Origin: Tenodera sinensis | Lineage: Eukaryota > Arthropoda > Insecta > Mantodea > Mantidae | Direction of reading: 5' to 3' | Assembly: GCA_030765045.1 (NCBI GenBank) | Contig: CM060962.1 | Location: forward strand, 166,130,694-166,194,693 | Length of the DNA stretch: 64,000 nt | Part shown: positions 23,058-35,034 of the stretch, in pieces | How positions within the stretch are numbered: position 1 is the stretch's first letter | Layout: each line of letters opens with the position of its first letter | Translations under genes and position numbers: made by a program | The notes under the pieces: generated by a model | Database searches by the model: none | What the model was told of the DNA's origin: nothing | The model's input: the letters and a program-made list of their open reading frames with translations, nothing else

Positions 23058-23452
23058 TTCTTGTACAGCCATGGGAAAAATGATTGAGGAAAGCAGAATA
23101 TAAGTCCCAAGTCATGTTGCAGTGTGATTTATGCAAGTCAATATTTTCAACATGCAGCCTAAGTTTATTAATAGCCTATTCCATGTGTTATCATCTATTG
23201 AACACACAAATAGGCTGTGTCATGAATCACCACTCGCATTTGTATTTGTTACTGATAAAGAAAGATACAGTGTAGCAAACTGCCTATTTGTGTGTCTGAC
23301 AGACAATAACATTTGGAACAGACTAACAATAAACTCAGACTGCATGTTGAAAATATTGACTTGTGTAAATAATGCTGCAACATTACATGGGACTTGGAAA
23401 TATTCTGCTCTCCTAATGTGCTTAATCAGTTTTTCCATGGCTGTACGCATGC
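23058..23452. repeat. Imperfect inverted repeat, arms of about 160-190 bp
   Basis: GTACAGCCATGG near 23063 and its complement near 23436 open a long inverted repeat. The arms also share GTCAATATTTTCAACATGCAG and TAATGTTGCAGC-type words. They meet around 23225-23265. ORFs on both strands (23131-23481 plus, 23220-23450 minus) are mirror readings of the arms. This may be a fold-back element or a palindromic transposon relic like those at 18.4 and 59 kb. Confidence 0.75.
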
Positions 23453-24948
23453 AGGCAGAGTCAGTTTTAATTTTATTTTAAAATGGTGAAAATATTTTCC
23501 AAATCTGCCATGTCCCATCATCATTGCTGTGGTGTTGTGATTTAGAACTAGTATTTTATCAAGTCTGCTTTGCACAGTAGGGAAGTACAAGTTAGTTATT
23601 GAACCAATTGAAATGTTTGTCACTTTAAGTACCTATTAAAAATAGAGGCACTATTAACAGTGAAGTGTCCATATTTGAATTCAATTTTGAGTCACTTTTT
23701 ATAACATTTTAAAGTGAAGGTGAGTTTAAAAAAATGACTGAAGTTACTCAAAAAATTGAACTCAAATATGTTGTCAGTTATTTTCCTATGCTTGAACACT
23801 TTCTTCTATCAGTTCATGCTTTACTGTGCTTGCCAGTATTGAAGTGTACAAATTTGCCAGTTCCTGGCTTTTTGTTGCTTGTTTGAACCAGTTTATCTGT
23901 GAATTCATTTCCTGCATTCCCTACATGCACTTTAACCCATGTGAAATGGAATTTCCGGCTACTGAGAGTTAGAGTTCCTGTTTCTCTTTATCTCTTCAAT
24001 CAGGGCATTGTGTTTAGAATTTTATTGGAGGAGATCAGTGATGTCCATGCATATAACTAAGAATTTTTCAGTTAAACTGTCAGTGTTTCATACTTCAAGG
24101 ACTTTTAGTATGGCTAATTGTTCTGCCAGGTTGTTTGAGCATCTTGTTTGTGTATGTATGTGTATGTTTTATTTTAAATTGTTCCCTTGGTCTAATTGTG
24201 CTCCTTGTTTTAAAAGCAACCCATAATTATGGAAAAATTTATAAAATAAAAAAATGGAGTAGGGGAGCGGATCTTTTAGGTTTGGGCATAGTAATTTTTG
24301 TATACTATTTTGTATTCTGCAGAGCTATGGTTTTGCTGTATTTCTTGAACATTCTGCTGAATTTTGATAGATTATGGGGTGATATATGAATGTTCTATGT
24401 TGCTCAAGATCTTTTGGTTGTGCAATTTTGTGATGTTCAGTATCTGCTTTAGTCTTTTGAATTTTTCTATCATTTTAGCTATGTTTCCTTCTTTGTAACC
24501 TTTGGTAGCTGCTATAGATGGAGTTGCTCATACTCTTCTTTGTAGTCTACCAATTTCATGGGGATTTTCACAAGCAAGAAAGTTAAGCTGCTGGAAGCTG
24601 CCTATTTAAGTGATGTGAGATTGAAACTATTATATTTTATGTAATTGTATATAAGGGCTGGTATTACCCTATAAGCCAAAGTTAGGTATTGTATTCTCTG
24701 ATTATTTTGATGTCTAGGAAGGGCAAATATCCTGTTCTTCTACTTCCATTGTGAAGAATGATGGAGAACCATGGTGGAGAACTTAACCTTTTCGGATGCC
24801 ATGTGTCGTGTATAACTCATGTCTTAAGATTCTCTATGCACTGGGGGCATATATATATAAACATTGAGCTTAAGCAGTACTGAACTCAGAACTGATAAGC
24901 CTGTTTTTGCTTGAAGGCCGTACCTTAACTGTCACTCTTAAAAGCAGC
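23453..24948. other. AT-rich non-coding stretch
   Basis: No gene recognised. 23640-23770 is a weak fold-back: ATTTGAATTCAATTTTGAGT pairs roughly with sequence near 23740-23770. Confidence 0.4.
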
Positions 24949-24960
24949 TAATGGATATGA

Positions 24961-25305
24961 AAAAAAGTTAAACCCGTTGCACTACAGCCCATATTGACCC
25001 TCGGCTTGCCAACCCAACTGCTGGCCTCACGCCCACATACGCAAGGTAGAGGTGGGCAATCATCCAACCAATACAGGGAGGAGATGTGTTCAGCATCTCG
25101 ACACTCCCAGCCGGAAAGTTGGCTTTCATGACCAGGGCCGCTTACCTATCGCAAGCTCCTCAATTTCCTCACGATTCTGAGTGGGTACCAGTCCTATACG
25201 AGGGACTTAAAATCTGCACCCTAGGGGTGGGATTGAACCTTGGCTGCATTCCGTGGTAGGAAACCAAGGCATGATGCCCTTGCCCTCTACGCTACAGAAC
25301 AGGAT
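24961..25305 (-). mobile_element. tRNA-derived SINE related to family B
   Basis: Minus-strand box-B-like GGTTCAATCCCACC lies near 25235. The body shares GGCTGGGAG..GAGATGCTGA with the family B copies. TSDs TAATGGATATGA lie at 24949-24960 and 25306-25317, so the ends are exact. Confidence 0.9.
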
Positions 25306-25317
25306 TAATGGATATGA

Positions 25318-27074
25318 GCTTTTACATAATTAATAAGACAAATTTTTCCTGATAGCATATTTTAAAATACTTCCCTATGTTCATGCCACATATTGCTGTT
25401 TGCGATGTTGATTTGTTCTAAATGTCTGCATTGTCTACAGAGTAACTCTTTCTAACACCAGAAATGTTTTAATAATTCTACTTCTGTTTCTTCATAAGCA
25501 TTGTGTATTTCATCACTATATGGAATGAGCACCAAAGATTGCATTCAGGTTGAGAATATCTATGTAATTTATTTAATGTATCATAACATTATGTGTAACG
25601 TGTAGTGCCCTAATTAACATTTATGTGGTAATGTTTCATTATTTCTGTAAGAGTATTTGAATAAAAATTGGGTTGAATGCATTTAAAGTATCAATTTGTA
25701 AAGAATTTCAAATCTTAAGTATTTCATAGCATTCCTTTGTTATTAAGATCTCTCTTAATTTTACTGTGGGCTTATTTTTTGTATTTTCTTATTATAACTG
25801 GTCAATAATTCAAAAGAAAATTGAATTTTTCTTGTAAATCTTGAAGTAATAATGTTCATTTGTTTTTAAGTTATATGAATAGGTTATACTTTTCCATTAA
25901 GAGTAACAGATGCAGCAAATAAAATGTTAGAATATAGGATAAAAAGCTTTCATACAGTCCATTTTGTCACTCAGAAATGCCATCCACAAACTATAATTTA
26001 TTAATGGAATGATACTATGTTCATGTTGTTAAACAACACTTAAAAGTTAAAGAAAAATGCTAAATTGTTTTATAATAAAAAGTTTCTTAAACAATTTACT
26101 TGTGTATAATTTACAGCTGAAGGAGAGATGCAAGATATCCACATACATGTGACACATCACAACTTTCCAGCCAGACGTAAGCCATATTGCATGGTTGTGT
26201 CTGAATGTGCATGCTGGCAACATATATGAACTTCTTAGAGATCCGCCACATATACCTCATTAAGCATTTAAAAGATCTGTCATTGCCACTCCATTGAAAC
26301 ATCTCTGTAGCTTTCCTTTTGTGACAGACATTGTTAGAAAATGTCTTGCATGCAAGATTCTCATTCTATACAGTCCCAGAATTAATAACTGCCAACTGCA
26401 TGCCTGTTATAATGACCACTGAATCTGTCCTAATTAATAACAAAAAATGTTACTTAATTTGTAGGAGATGTAGATTTATTTGATTTATGTTATTTGAAAC
26501 AGAGTTGAGCTGCGCCATTAAGACATTTTTCTTTGTATTCTTTTATTTCATGCTTGATCCCAAAATTTATAGTACTTCTAAGCATCACGCTATTAGTTTT
26601 CAAAAACCTTACAATCTAAGAAATGATTATCTACTGCATTCCTATACAGATTCATGCATTGCCATGTTCCTTTACATTTTTGAGAAAGGTCAGTATTCTC
26701 TAGACTTCCAGAACAAGCACCTGAAAGAAATGTGAACTTGCAATGGAGCACTGGAATAAATTGAAAATTAAAAGTGTGTTGCTGGATAATGCAAAGCTAG
26801 ACTCGCTGAGCTTTCACTTGCATGAGACCTTGGGTTGATTAACTTTACAAGATATTTTAATTTTCAGTCCTAACAGCTGCTGTTTTGTGTGTACCTGCTT
26901 GAAAAATAAAAATGTTTGTACGATATCCTCAATTTTTAGATTGTATTTTCTTTATCAACCTGCAAAGCAACTTAAATGGAAGCTGTAGAGAATGGCCATT
27001 GTGTCATAAAAGAGTGCTTGGATTAACCTAGAAATATTTTTCTAAATAGTGTTTAATGCTTACTATTATTTCAT
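25318..27074. other. AT-rich non-coding stretch
   Basis: No gene, RNA or repeat family recognised. Confidence 0.45.
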
Positions 27075-27300
27075 CTAGCACCACAGATGGTGAACTTATG
27101 ATACGTGAAATGAAATAATTGGAAAAGGAAACGTTCCAGGCATAAGTTTAGGGTACCTCTTCGGCATTTACCAGTTATGAGTAGTGAGAAAAATATGGAG
27201 AAAACCTCAGTCAGGGAGGGCCAACCTGGCAGGATTGAACTCAGGCCTTCCAGTCACTCATTCATGTCATAACAACCTCGACCATATACATGGTAGAACC
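27075..27300 (-). mobile_element. Decayed SINE, family F
   Basis: Minus strand. It shares CACCACAGA..GATG, GAAATGAA and TTGGAAAAGGAAA words (plus-strand spelling) and the same order as 51640-51840. A box-B-like antisense TGGCAGGATTGAACTC is present near 27227. TSD not found. Confidence 0.6.
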
Positions 27301-27815
27301 ACCCAGTGCATTTATAATGCATAATGAAATCACTTCATAGTTGATCAGCCTGCTCTAAATCATTACCCTCATTTTTACAATTATTTAGAGAAGTGCTTTC
27401 TTTGACACAATGTGCTGTTCTATCAAAGCCTAAGACGAACACTAACTGGGAAGATTGTTTTGATACTAGTGCTTTAAAAACCATTGTTGTGTAGCATAGA
27501 TATTTAAATTCCAACTGTTGTATAATTAATGCCATAATTGCCACCCTACGTAATGTCTACATAGACCAAAAGTTATCACATTGCTAGTAGAAAGATATGT
27601 GGAGTTTTTTGAGGGAACAATTTATATAAATAATCTTTAGATCAAAGGAACTTTTGATTTGTTATCTCTGTATTGCCCTTGTATTCCAACTACCGTAGCC
27701 AAGTTAAATTGATAAATGTCCGAATAAGCATAACTTCAGTATGGCACTTTAAGCCATTTGCAGGTGCTCACATAAAGAGGGTTAAGTCTGAAACTTATTA
27801 AAATGGTTTAAGAAC
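27301..27815. other. AT-rich non-coding stretch
   Basis: No feature recognised. Confidence 0.4.
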
Positions 27816-27839
27816 TGATTTAGACCCTTCATGTTCAGG

Positions 27840-28265
27840 TTTTTACTTTCTTTGAAGAAGTATTGTATTCCAGCCAAAACTTTGGTATTGAGATGTCAAT
27901 GAAAATAGGTACTTAAATGTTTCGAGAACTCTGGAACCCAAAAAATTATTTTTAGAACAAAACAAGTGTATGGATGTGAATAGCATAATTCAAAAACAAA
28001 AAGTCAGATAAATATACAAAACTACATATTTAAGTTCAGTATCTTCCAAAAATGTGACACAGAAATCTTCAAGAAAATGCCCCCACTCCAAACTACCCTT
28101 TATATGTAAAAATTTTCAATTTTTGACTTTCCATAAAAAAAGATAATCATAAAATAGGATTAAAATACTAAGATTAATATGGGAAATATGGTGTATATAT
28201 TTAATTTTCTGGGAACAGCCTGTAAAGGCTTCTTCTTTCAGATGTAATTTTGTATAACAGATAAA
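27840..28265 (+). repeat. Dispersed repeat I, copy 1
   Basis: AAAAACAAAAAGTC.. CCAAAAATGTGACACAGA.. TATTTAATTTTCTGGGAACA corresponds to the minus-strand block 36835-37125. The start, AAGTATTGTATTCCAGCC, corresponds to 56545-56565. It has no ORF; a decayed retroelement 3' region is the simplest reading. Confidence 0.5.
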
Positions 28266-28280
28266 CTAACAGATAGATTA

Positions 28281-28726
28281 AGTAAAAATTGAAGCTATTA
28301 ACAGTGAAGCAACAAGATTCTAAAATAAGAACAAATTAGAAACTAAAAACTTCACTTATCTTAGTATGTTGATATTCTTTTTCTCTTTTGCTGACCCAGG
28401 GGTTTCAAGCTATATCCAGCTCATTCTCAAAGCCATATAAACCAGTAAAAATTGAAGCTATTAACAGTGAAGCAACAAGATTCTAAAATAAGAACAAATT
28501 AGAAACTAAAAACTTCACTTATCTTAGTATGTTGATATTCTTTTTCTCTTTTGCTGACCCAGGGGTTTCAAGCTATATCCAGCTCATTCTCAAAGCCATA
28601 GGTTTATATGGCTTTGAGAATGAGCTGGATATAGCTTGAAACCCCTGGGTCAGCAAAAGAGAAAAAGAATATCAACATACTAAGATAAGTGAAGTTTTTA
28701 GTTTCTAATTTGTTCTTATTTTAGAA
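28281..28726. repeat. Direct duplication followed by inverted copy
   Basis: Segment 28281-28443 is repeated almost exactly at 28444-28600. Then 28601-28726 is the exact reverse complement of 28318-28443. The flanks also repeat AACAGATAGAT (28268-28278, 28728-28738). Near-identity means it is recent. This is a non-coding template-switch-like rearrangement or an assembly artefact, not a known element. Confidence 0.9.
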
Positions 28727-28739
28727 TAACAGATAGATG

Positions 28740-29370
28740 TTTGTATAACAGATAAGACTAAAACTTACTGCGCAAGTAATGTAGATCTCTTTAACACACA
28801 GTTTATTTTAAACAATTTTCATTGAGGTGTCAGCCACTACCAAGATATAATGAGCAGTGGCGTATGCTGGGATTGTTACTTGGGCTATCACAAGGCCTAT
28901 CAAGTCATATTACTCCATCAGTTTGGCTTTCTCTGCCGGCAGGGATGCATGCGAAATGTATGGTTAAGTATCAGATCTGGACAATAAGGGGTTGCTGATT
29001 AATTGTACATTAGGTGCGTGCTCTGGTTACACTGTTAGTTGCACAGGTCCTAGTAGGCCTGCATGCTACATTTTTGTGCCTATATGCATGTATTTATTTT
29101 TTAACTTCATTTTTCCTTCATTTCCATGTTTAGCTTCATTTGGTTTAAATATATACAGCTTTTATTAGCATTATCTTACTAGATAGGTCAAGAGAGGTAA
29201 AATATAGTATGAATACAGTATACATTATAATTTTTACTACACTACATGGAAAGATAATAAATTGCAAACTTCAGGTATACAACTTGTAATTTGAAATGTA
29301 CGTGATGTAGAATGTGAGAAAAAAGCAGGTAAACCATTAAGAGTAACAAAAAATTGTCTGGTTTCCTTAA
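28740..29370. other. Non-coding stretch next to LINE 3' end
   Basis: A fragment AGCAGTGGCGTATGCTGGG at 28851 resembles hAT-type termini, but no partner end was found. Confidence 0.35.
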
Positions 29371-29461
29371 TAAAATTCACAGATTGGGAAGTATGAGAAC
29401 TGCATCAATCAATCTATTCAATACATTTCTATTTTCTTTAATCTTTTCATTATGCTAACAG

Positions 29462-31091
29462 TCAATCATCTTTTTTCTGATAGTTGAATGAATGGTCTAT
29501 CCGTTGAGTGTCGAAAGTTTTTGAAGCTGTAAACATCTCTTTGTTTTCATGGTGCTGCACTTTTAGATGATGTTTCGTTGCAGTCTTTTTTATTTCTTCT
29601 ATAACAGTGTCGATCTTGAGATCTCTATGTATGTCATCATTTCGTACATACCATGGTGCATTAACTATTGTTCTTAAAACTTTATCTTGAAAAGTCTGTA
29701 TGTGTTTTATGTTGGTCGACTTAGCGCAGCCCCAAAGCTGTATCCCATAGGTCCAGACTGGCTTTAACACCTGCTTGTATATTAATAACTTATTGTATAT
29801 GTCAAGTTCCGAATTTCTCCCAATGAGCCAATAAAGTTTCTTATATTTGATATTTAACACTTTTCTTTTAGTTTCTATATGCTTTCTCCAATTTAACTTT
29901 GAGTCTAGTGTCATTCCTAGATACTTCACTGTTTGTGCTTGGGGAATAGTTTGGTTATTTATTTTTATTGGTAGTATCTGAGTTTTCTTATTTGTAAAGT
30001 TGATATGTACGGATTTGGATTCATTTAATTTTATATGCCACTTCTTCGTCCACTCATTAACCTTGTTGACAGCTTTCTGTAATTTCTGTGTAGATTCCTC
30101 TACTGTATGTCCAACTGCCATAATTCCTGTATCGTCAGTGAAGGTGGCCATAGTTGTATTATCTTGGTATGGAATATCCCTAGTAAATATAAGGTATAAT
30201 ACTGGCCCTAAGACGCTTCCTTGGGGTACTCCAGCAGCTATATTCTTTAATCCAGAGTATTCATTTCCATATTTAACTCGGAAATATCTCCCTTCAATAT
30301 ACGATAACAATATTTGATAAAAGTGGTCAGGTAGATCTCGTTGGAGCTTAAAAATTAAACCTTTGTGCCAGACTTTGTCAAAAGCTTTGGCCACGTCTAG
30401 GAATACCCCAGAACATATTTTCTTTTCCTCTAACGTTCTTTCTATGACATCGACTATACGATGTACTTGATCAATTGTTGAATGTTTATTTCTAAATCCA
30501 AACTGATGTTCTGGTATTAATTTACTTTCCTCTATTATAGGTTTTAATTGCTTTAACAATAACTTTTCAAATAGTTTAGCTAATTGGGATAGGAGTGAAA
30601 TCGGTCTGTATGATTCCTTTTCATTAGGATTTTTTCCAGGTTTAAGGATCATGAGTACTTCTGCTACCTTCCATTGACTTGGGATATGTTTAAGTCTTAA
30701 TGCAGCATTTATCATATGTAATAGCTTGATAAGAGCTTTTTGTGGCAATTCTTTAAGAATGTGTCTGGTGATTAAATCATATCCTGGCACTTTTTTTTGC
30801 ATTTGTATTCTGGTGGATTTCACGTTTTAATTCTTTGAGCTTTACACGCCTAAGTTCTTTGCCTTCCCTTTTCTTACCATGTTTAATGTCCTCTTCAGAT
30901 GCTTGTCTAGATAAAGGTTGAAAAATCTCTTCTACATAGTTGGCAAATAGGTCTGCTTTATCCTTATTGCTCCTTGCCCATGCTCCATCTCCTTTTTTTA
31001 TTGGTGGAATTTGATTTATAGGTCTTTTGATACTCCTTGTTGCCTTCCATAAAGAGTAATCGGTATCTTTGTCTGCTGTTAGTCCTTTCAT
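29462..31091 (-). pseudogene. LINE ORF2, reverse transcriptase part
   Basis: Two overlapping frames (31091-30777 and 30823-29462) are joined by a frameshift at an A8 run near 30790-30800. In the 453-residue piece: SYRPISLLSQLAKLFEKLLL (71-90), motif A LDVAKAFDKVW (142-152), motif B GVPQGSVLGP (198-207) and catalytic box FTDD (228-231). The usual residue before DD is Ala; it is Thr here, but both Asp are kept. The C-terminal W..R..K.LG and LRTIVNAPWYVRN segments are intact, typical of Jockey. Confidence 0.92.
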
Positions 31092-32125
31092 ACATATATA
31101 GTAAATGATTTGTTTTTGATACTACTGATCAAATTCCTTAGCTTATTACAGATTTGATTTAATCGCTTTTTATCTTCTGGTGCCCGTGACCTCTGCCACT
31201 TTTTACACAGTTTTCGTTTTTCACTAATTAACTCCCTCACTTCCATTGGATAGCAGATATCATTTACATTATTCCTACTTTTTTCTGGAGTATGGTTCCA
31301 TGCTGCTTGTTGAATATTAGTAACAAAGAGATCTATCTCTGCTTCCAGCTGTTGCGGTGTTTTTAAAGGAACATTAAGTTCAATAGTGCTCTGTAATTCT
31401 TTTTTGAACCCTTCCCAATTTGTTTTTTTATTAGTTAGTCTTGGGTGGTTATCCTTTGTTATTATATTATCACTTACTGTTAATATAATAGGGGAATGAT
31501 CCGAAAAGATATAATCCTCATTTACGTGCACATAATTATTAGATTTACCCTTTGTTATGAAAAAATCAATTAAATGTGGTGCTTTATTTATATCTGTCGG
31601 CCAATATGTAGGTTTTCCAGTTGAATGGAATTGGCACTTTGTTTTAATCACTGCCCTAAATAGCTCCCTACCTTTGGTAGTGGTTATTCTTGATCCCCAA
31701 TGAGAATGTTTGGCGTTGTAATCCCCTCCGATAATAAAGTTATTACCTAGAGTCTTAAAGGGATTAATATAATCCTTTTCTTTTAGGTTATACCTTGGGG
31801 GACAGTATATTGCAGAGACATTAAAAGACTTGGTTTTAACTTGGATAGTGACAGTTATCACTTGCATTTCATCGATTTCTATTTTACTTTCTTCGTAGTG
31901 TTTAATGCAGTTTTTAATTATTACTGCTGAGCTTCCTCGTGCTTTATCAGATGGATGGTCTGAGTAGTAGATATCATATCCCCTTATTCTAACCTATGAT
32001 CATTTAGCCAAATGTGTTTCGGATATTAAACATATATCTATTTTCTTGCTTTTCAGGAACAGTTCCAACTCCTGAATACGCTGTTGCAAGCCGCTTGCAT
32101 TCCATGATAATATTCTGTATGTGTG
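31088..32125 (-). pseudogene. LINE ORF2, APE-type endonuclease part
   Basis: Starts ILSWNASGLQQRIQELELFL, with the conserved Asn, then DICLISETHL with the conserved Glu. Two in-frame stops follow near 31990. The next segments are VSAIYCPPRYN, IIGGDYNAKHSHWGS (D and N of the active site), LIDFFITKG and FSDHSPIILTV with the catalytic SDH. A frameshift at an AT run near 31090 separates it from the RT part. Confidence 0.9.
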
Positions 32126-32132
32126 CCCCATT

Positions 32133-33060
32133 TTATTTACTTTTGTTAAGACTAGTTTCAAGCTTTCTTAATCTATCATAGATCAGTTTGTTGGTATATT
32201 TTTGCTCGTCCAGTATTTGTAGGATGCGTATTATAGCTTTATCAAATTTACCATTACATGCTACTGCTGCGTAGTTGTTCTGTTCTCTTTTAGGTTCATC
32301 CACTACTCCTTCATTTTCTTCTAGAACCATACCTAAGTTACAATTCCCTCGAGTCCTATGAATCTGTCTTTGATTTTTCATGACTTCATTCCTCCTCTTT
32401 TGCAGCTCCTTAGCTACTTCACATCCACGATACTTTGCTGGATGTTGTCCTCCACAATTAACGCATCTTGGTGCATCTTGGTTTTTGCTTATTTTACAAT
32501 CTTTAGTGTGGTGCTTTCCTGCATATTTCACACAATGTGGTTCTCTTTGGCAATAGGCCTGGGTATGGTTAAAGCCTTGGCATTTCTTACATTGTGGTAT
32601 CAAATTAATATTCTTTCTCAAGGGTTGAATTTTGACAACCACATTCAAAATTGTCTTAATATTATATATCTCTGTAATATTCTCCTTATTATCAAAGATA
32701 GGCATAAATAGTGGCAATCCTTGTCTAACTACTTCCTGCTCTCCATTCCTATTTGTGTAGCTTTCTTTCTCAAGAATATTTACAGCATCTCTAATTTTAA
32801 AGCCTCTTTCCTTTAACTCTTCTATTATATCTTCTTTTGGGCATGAAGCATGCAATCCTCTTGCCATAACTGTAATTGATCTATCATTTTTGTTTTCATA
32901 AGTTTGCCAATTGACTTTTTCTGTGTTTAATCTCTTGACCAAAGCCCTATAGCTATCAGAATTCATTGTATTGATCTTCCATACATTATTATTTAATGAT
33001 GTAACTTTATATTCTTTTCCTAACACAGGTTTTAATAATGCCTGAAGTTTTAAATAGTCT
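32133..33060 (-). pseudogene. LINE ORF1, gag-like C-terminal part with zinc knuckles
   Basis: It has an RRM-like region (ITVMARGLHASCPKEDIIEE), then zinc knuckles: CKKCQGFNHTQAYC, CVKYAGKHHTKDC (the second Cys of the CxxC is Tyr-Ala) and CVNCGGQHPAKYRGC. This is the standard ORF1 of Jockey elements, an RNA-binding nucleic acid chaperone. The frame extends upstream of the Met at 33026 (LKLQALLKPVLGKEYK); the true N-terminus lies in other frames. Confidence 0.88.
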
Positions 33061-33061
33061 G

Positions 33062-33722
33062 CTATATCATATATGTTAACAGGAGGAGGCTGGTGTTCCT
33101 TGTAGGGAACTTTTTTTCCTCCTTCATGTTATTTGTTTTGCTTATAATGCTTCTGGTTTCTGACTTTTTATTTCTATCATTTTTTTTGGGTTTTCCCGTT
33201 TCTATTACTGGAGATGTTTCAGCTTTTCGTTTTTTATTTTTCCTCTGTAATATCCAATCTGTTTCTCTGACCAAATTTTCCTCATCTGTATAGTAATCTA
33301 TGTATCATATCACTAGGACCTGCTTTTTCCATAAATTCTTTCTCACTGGTTGTTTTCACTATCGTTTGCTATACTCTTATAGGATCCATATTCACATACA
33401 AAGAATTCTGCTTCTCTTTATCCATATTTTTTCTAAGTTCTTGGTTTTCGAGTCTAAGAGCGTTTATTTCGTTTTTTAGTTCTTCATTTTGATGCTGGAT
33501 CTCATTCAGTATCCTCTTTAGTTCCTCTTCTCCTGTATATAAGTGCATTACTCGTTTTACTATAGGTGATTGTTGGGTCAATGCACTCTTTCTAAACACA
33601 TCTCCCTCAAGCAGTTGATGACTCCCCCCAGAATCCATGGAGTCTGCCTCCGAAGAGGATGGATTGTCCAGATTACCTGAAGTACCATCTGGGATAATAA
33701 TTCCAAAATTCATATTATCCAT
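33062..33722 (-). pseudogene. LINE ORF1, N-terminal part, frameshifted
   Basis: 33722-33369 reads MDNMNFGIII.. with a coiled-coil-like stretch LKRILNEIQHQNEELKNEIN. 33274-33062 is Lys-rich (RKNKKRKAETSP). The pieces lie in different frames with stops between, so ORF1 is broken at least twice. The Met at 33722 is the likely original ORF1 start. Confidence 0.75.
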
Positions 33723-33853
33723 TGCTTGGGTTGGTGTTGCGGAATGTTCTTAGCTTCCCCTCGTCTCTGGATAGTTAGTAGCTAATGCTCACATAACTAC
33801 CCGTCTGACTCACTGGGTACTGAGCCCCCACGCCACGACAATGCGGCATTCCC

Positions 33854-33873
33854 GGGGGGGGGGGGGGGGGGGG
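33854..33873 (+). repeat. Poly-G tract at LINE 5' end
   Basis: Twenty G in a row on the plus strand, poly-C on the LINE sense strand, at the probable 5' terminus. Confidence 0.95.
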
Positions 33874-34008
33874 AGGTGGTTCCTATTTGAAAATCCCTCA
33901 GTTTGCCATCTTGCATAACATACTAAGCATTGTCTGTGTTTTTTTGGGACAGTGTGTATATAAAGATTGTTTGTTATGTAATGTCCCACATCTTTTTTCT
34001 TAGATTAC

Positions 34009-34984
34009 GAGGTGTGTCCATAAAATAAGCTTTCCACTCATCCCACAGCTAGAAAACCATATATTGTGTGAAGCAGCCATTTGTAAGTGATAGAGTAATA
34101 ATGTGGCATGACACATGCACTAGTGGAACTGCCAGAGTTCTCACACTAGCATTGTTGCAGCAGTTAAAGATGGAAGCTCTTATTCCAGCTCCCACAAGTG
34201 TGAAGTGAAATCTGTGATCAAATTTTGAATGCACAGAGCATAGAGTCAACTGAAATTCATCAGCTGTGCTTGGTCTATGAATCTAATATCAAAAGCAAGC
34301 AGTTGGTACATCATAGGCCAGATAATTTTCAGCAGGTCCACAAATTGATGAACTAGGAAGGCCATCCATTATTACAGATGACTTATGGAGCTTGTGCAGG
34401 AATGCATTTAGAAGAATTGTTGCTTCATAATTATGGAACTGAGCAGTAATTTCCCACAGATTCTCCCTCCTTGTTGCATGAAATTATCCATATTAAATTC
34501 CTGGTCAGAGGTGAGCCAATGAATGCTAAGCATTACTGTGAAACATTGCAGAAATTGCAATGGGCCATTCAGATTAAGTGGCATAGGATGCTTAGTCCAG
34601 TGTTGTCTTGCTGCATAATAATGCTTGGCCACACACAGCTTGATGGACAGCAGATCTCCTGCAGAAGTTTGGCTTCGAGGTGTTTAATCATCTACCATAT
34701 AGCACAGACCTCGCTCCCAGGACTTCCCATCTTTTCTTATACCTCAAGAAATTCATGTTGACAGAGAGGCAGCGATGTTTGTCACACAGAGGTTCCAGTC
34801 CCAGGCAGCAGACTTTTATGACACAGAAATACAAAAGCTGGTCCCGAGTATGAAAAATGTGTGAATTTTGGTGGTGATTAAAAATAGCTCAGCACTTCTT
34901 GTATCTGTTCCAATAAATCTTTCCATTAAATTGTGGTTTGTTCCTGTAATCAGTCCCAGGGAAACTTGTTTATTGATTGCACCG
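34009..34984 (+). pseudogene. Mariner-like transposon, decayed, near full length
   Basis: Left end GAGGTGTGTCCATAAAATAA and right end TTATTGATTGCACC form a degraded TIR pair. Inside, in several frames: NAQSIESTEIHQLC, NIKSKQLVHHRPDNFQQ, then EIIHIKFLVRGEPMNAKHYC and ETLQKLQWAIQIKWHRMLSP, ending GPEYEKCVNFGGD. These match the mariner transposase order, from helix-turn-helix to the C-terminal region. Many stops; dead copy. Confidence 0.8.
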
Positions 34985-35034
34985 TGAACGTCAATTAAAA
35001 ACTAATGAACTTTGGTGATGTGTAACTCGAAGTT

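Larger units (their letters stand above)
29375..33873 (-). mobile_element. Nearly full-length Jockey-type LINE, decayed
   Basis: On the minus strand the order is a C-rich 5' end (G20 on plus at 33854-33873), 5' UTR, ORF1 with zinc knuckles (33722-32133), APE-type endonuclease (about 32125-31088), reverse transcriptase (31091-29462) and a short 3' UTR. The complete order in about 4.5 kb fits a Jockey-clade LINE. ORF1 and ORF2 have frameshifts and stops, so this copy is not autonomous. Confidence 0.9.

Noticed and set aside
23131..23481. 116-residue ORF as a host gene
   Set aside because: It lies across an inverted repeat, and the opposite strand gives a similar protein; this suggests a repeat, not a gene.
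26487..26735. 82-residue ORF
   Set aside because: No domain, AT-rich composition, no conserved neighbour.
30000..30317. Plus-strand ORF
   Set aside because: Antisense shadow of the LINE reverse transcriptase. The same applies to 32358-32711 and 33093-33293.
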